NCBI GenBank assembly: GCA_002099365.1
Contig: MSED01000002.1
Span: forward strand, 3,451,923-3,515,922
Direction: 5' to 3'
DNA: 64,000 bases
DNA from: Phialophora verrucosa
Lineage: Eukaryota; Ascomycota; Eurotiomycetes; Chaetothyriales; Herpotrichiellaceae
Below are positions 62,111 to 64,000 of the stretch, in pieces. Under the pieces are notes generated by a model. It had not been told where the DNA came from and made no database searches. It was given only the letters and a program-made list of their open reading frames with translations. The position numbers were made by a program, and so were the translations under genes. The first letter of the stretch is position 1; each line of letters begins with the position of its first letter.

Positions 62111-64000
62111 AGAGGCTATTAGTTTTAAGGGCTATAGTATTATAGGGATCCGATAGACCTAGACCTTATATACTAGAGCCTACCTTTAAGGAGTAAGGGT
62201 AATTATACTAGAGGTTAAGGGGGATATTAGAGTAAAGGTTAAAAGAATAAATAAAAGGCTTAATAAGGAAAGGAAAGACTATATTATACTTCTAAAAAAT
62301 CTAAATATAATATAAAAGATTATTAATAAATAACTTAAGGACTATATATAATAATATAGCTAGTTCTATAATAAAAAAGGCTAATGATATAAAGAAGACT
62401 TAAATAACTATTAATAATTAGAGTATAATAGTATAGTTAAGGTATCTATATATAGAAGTTTATAAAGAGCTTAATATACTTTAAGAGGACCGCTTAAAAG
62501 AAGTTACTTTAAGAGAAGCTATAATAGCTCTTATAAAAATATATAAAGAAACTATATTTAATTAATATATAACTCTATCTTAAACCGCTTCTTATAATAA
62601 TAGTTACCTTATATATTATTCTAAAAAAATAAGATTAGGCTAGTTTCTTTAGCTATTTAGGAAATAAAAGAACCGATATAATAAAAAAACTAAAGAGATT
62701 TAAGAAACTTTTACCTAAGAAGAAGACTTACGAAATCCTAAAGAGAAATAAAGTAATAATAGCTTTTAGATAATAAATATAAAAGAAGACTTAATTTAAT
62801 TTATCGCGATCTAAATAATAAAGGATAAGGTAATAATTATTATACTTATTAGGAATAAACCTATATAAATAGGTAAAGTAGAGCGATTAAGTAATAGCCG
62901 GGGGATTAAGTTATCCCTTAACTATCCGTCTTAATTAAGTAGACTTAAAGTATAAGAGAGGAGGAAGAGTCTCTTATATAGTAAGTATATAAGAGATAAG
63001 CTCCTTATATACTTTAGGCTTAACGGGGGATATTAGGTCTTTATATAGCGGTGTATTTAGCTGTTTATAATAATACTTTACTAGTTAAAGAAGATATATT
63101 AGAAGCTTAAATATCTTTAAGGAGAATAAATTAAATACTAATATATTATCTTTAATTTAAGGGCGGAAATATAAGACTTAAATATTATTACTATTAAGTT
63201 CTATAAGTATACTAATTATAAGGAGATATAACTATATAAGTATATAGCTAAAAGGGTTTATATTATAGCCCTCCTTAATAGGGTACTAGCTAATATTATT
63301 AAATAAATAGGACTAGACACTTAAATACTAGGAATTATAAGTAAAGTAAAAGACTTAAATAGTAAAACTATTAATGAACTACTACTTAAGCTTAATAATA
63401 ATAAAAAGGAACGATAATTTATTATTATTAACTAATTAAATAAATATATTTAAATTATTATTAATATATAAATATATATACTATAGAGTATATAGATAAT
63501 TAGTATATTTATATAGCGTTTAATAAGAAGGTACTAATATAGCTATACCTTAAATAGATTATCTTAACCTATTACTTTAACGAGTAATATAAAGACTATA
63601 AGGAAATATATATTTATTAAAATATTTTATTAATAATAATTTAAGTTAATCGCTTTACGAGTAAAGAAAGGGAAATTTAGGACGCCTATTAGAGACGAAA
63701 GAATATAGGATATATAATTAAAGAGATTAAATAAATAGAAATAATTATTAATAATAAAGTAAGAAGAATATATATTATAAAGAGCTTTCTATATAATAAT
63801 AATAAATATTTATATAATTAAATAGCTAACTATAAATATTATTATAATATTAATCTCTTTAATTAATATATAAAGGGATATAAACTATAAATTAGATAAT
63901 TTCGGGTCGGTTTATAAAAGCTTTTATCCGATTTAATAATAGTACTTAAATACTTTTACCCTATTTAAGCCTAAGTCTAATTATTTCTAAATAAAGTTTT

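Larger units (their letters stand above)
60031..64000. repeat. AT-rich RIP-mutated repeat block
   Basis: Nearly 4 kb, running to the window edge, is extremely AT-rich and has stop codons in every frame. I see no convincing intact frame on either strand. TG and CA dinucleotides are almost absent, with only a few dozen at most by eye, while CG, GG and CC persist. This is the expected result of repeat-induced point mutation, which turns CA into TA and TG into TA. A decayed gag gene at 61601-62110 shows that at least part is a former LTR retrotransposon. It may be one end of a larger AT-rich compartment such as a subtelomere, pericentromere or repeat island. Confidence 0.85.

Noticed and set aside
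1..64000. CRISPR arrays, phage, operons or other prokaryotic systems
   Set aside because: The sequence is clearly fungal nuclear DNA with spliceosomal introns, and no spaced direct-repeat array was seen.

Overview
The window is nuclear DNA of a filamentous ascomycete (Pezizomycotina). The evidence is short GT-AG introns (about 47-205 nt), dense genes on both strands, a Zn2Cys6 regulator, fungal markers (a PalC-type pH-response protein, Vps1, Sec72, Arb1, Tpa1/Ofd1), and an AT-rich block at the right end that looks mutated by RIP. I cannot place it to genus. A Eurotiomycete or Dothideomycete background is plausible but unproven.

Layout. 0.2-1.7 kb: a TMEM135/PMP52-like membrane protein. 1.9-22.8 kb: a run of catabolic genes. 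These are a sugar transporter of eight exons (-), a carboxylesterase (+), a Zn2Cys6 regulator (-), an alpha-L-rhamnosidase of GH78 (-), a second sugar transporter (+), a second divergent GH78-type enzyme (+) and a PA14-containing GH3 beta-glucosidase (+). 23.1-23.4 kb: a broken fragment of a third sugar transporter. 23.9-54.3 kb: mostly housekeeping and conserved hypothetical genes. These are sec72, a coiled-coil protein, a secreted PEBP-like protein, vps1, a Pro/Ser/Thr-rich secreted protein, palC, a Gfa-type enzyme, a three-exon complex I subunit (NDUFB10/12-kDa type), small hypotheticals, an F-box protein, tpa1/ofd1, a cupin and arb1. 54.3-58.3 kb: a gene-poor stretch. 58.35-59.64 kb: a secreted Thr-rich adhesin-like gene. 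60.03-64 kb: an AT-rich block almost free of TG/CA dinucleotides that contains a decayed Ty3/gypsy gag.

Working together. The 2-23 kb genes look like a physical cluster for using or detoxifying rhamnosylated plant glycosides. Two permeases, an esterase, two rhamnosidase-type enzymes and a beta-glucosidase surround one candidate regulator. None of the hydrolases shows a clear signal peptide, which suggests that intact glycosides are imported and cut inside the cell. A perfect CGG-N11-CCG palindrome lies in the promoter shared by transporter 1 and the esterase. CYCCGGGG-type motifs recur in the other cluster promoters. The substrate and co-regulation are inference.

Exon structures were worked out by hand from reading frames, splice sites and family conservation. 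Every multi-exon CDS given with intron positions closes in frame.
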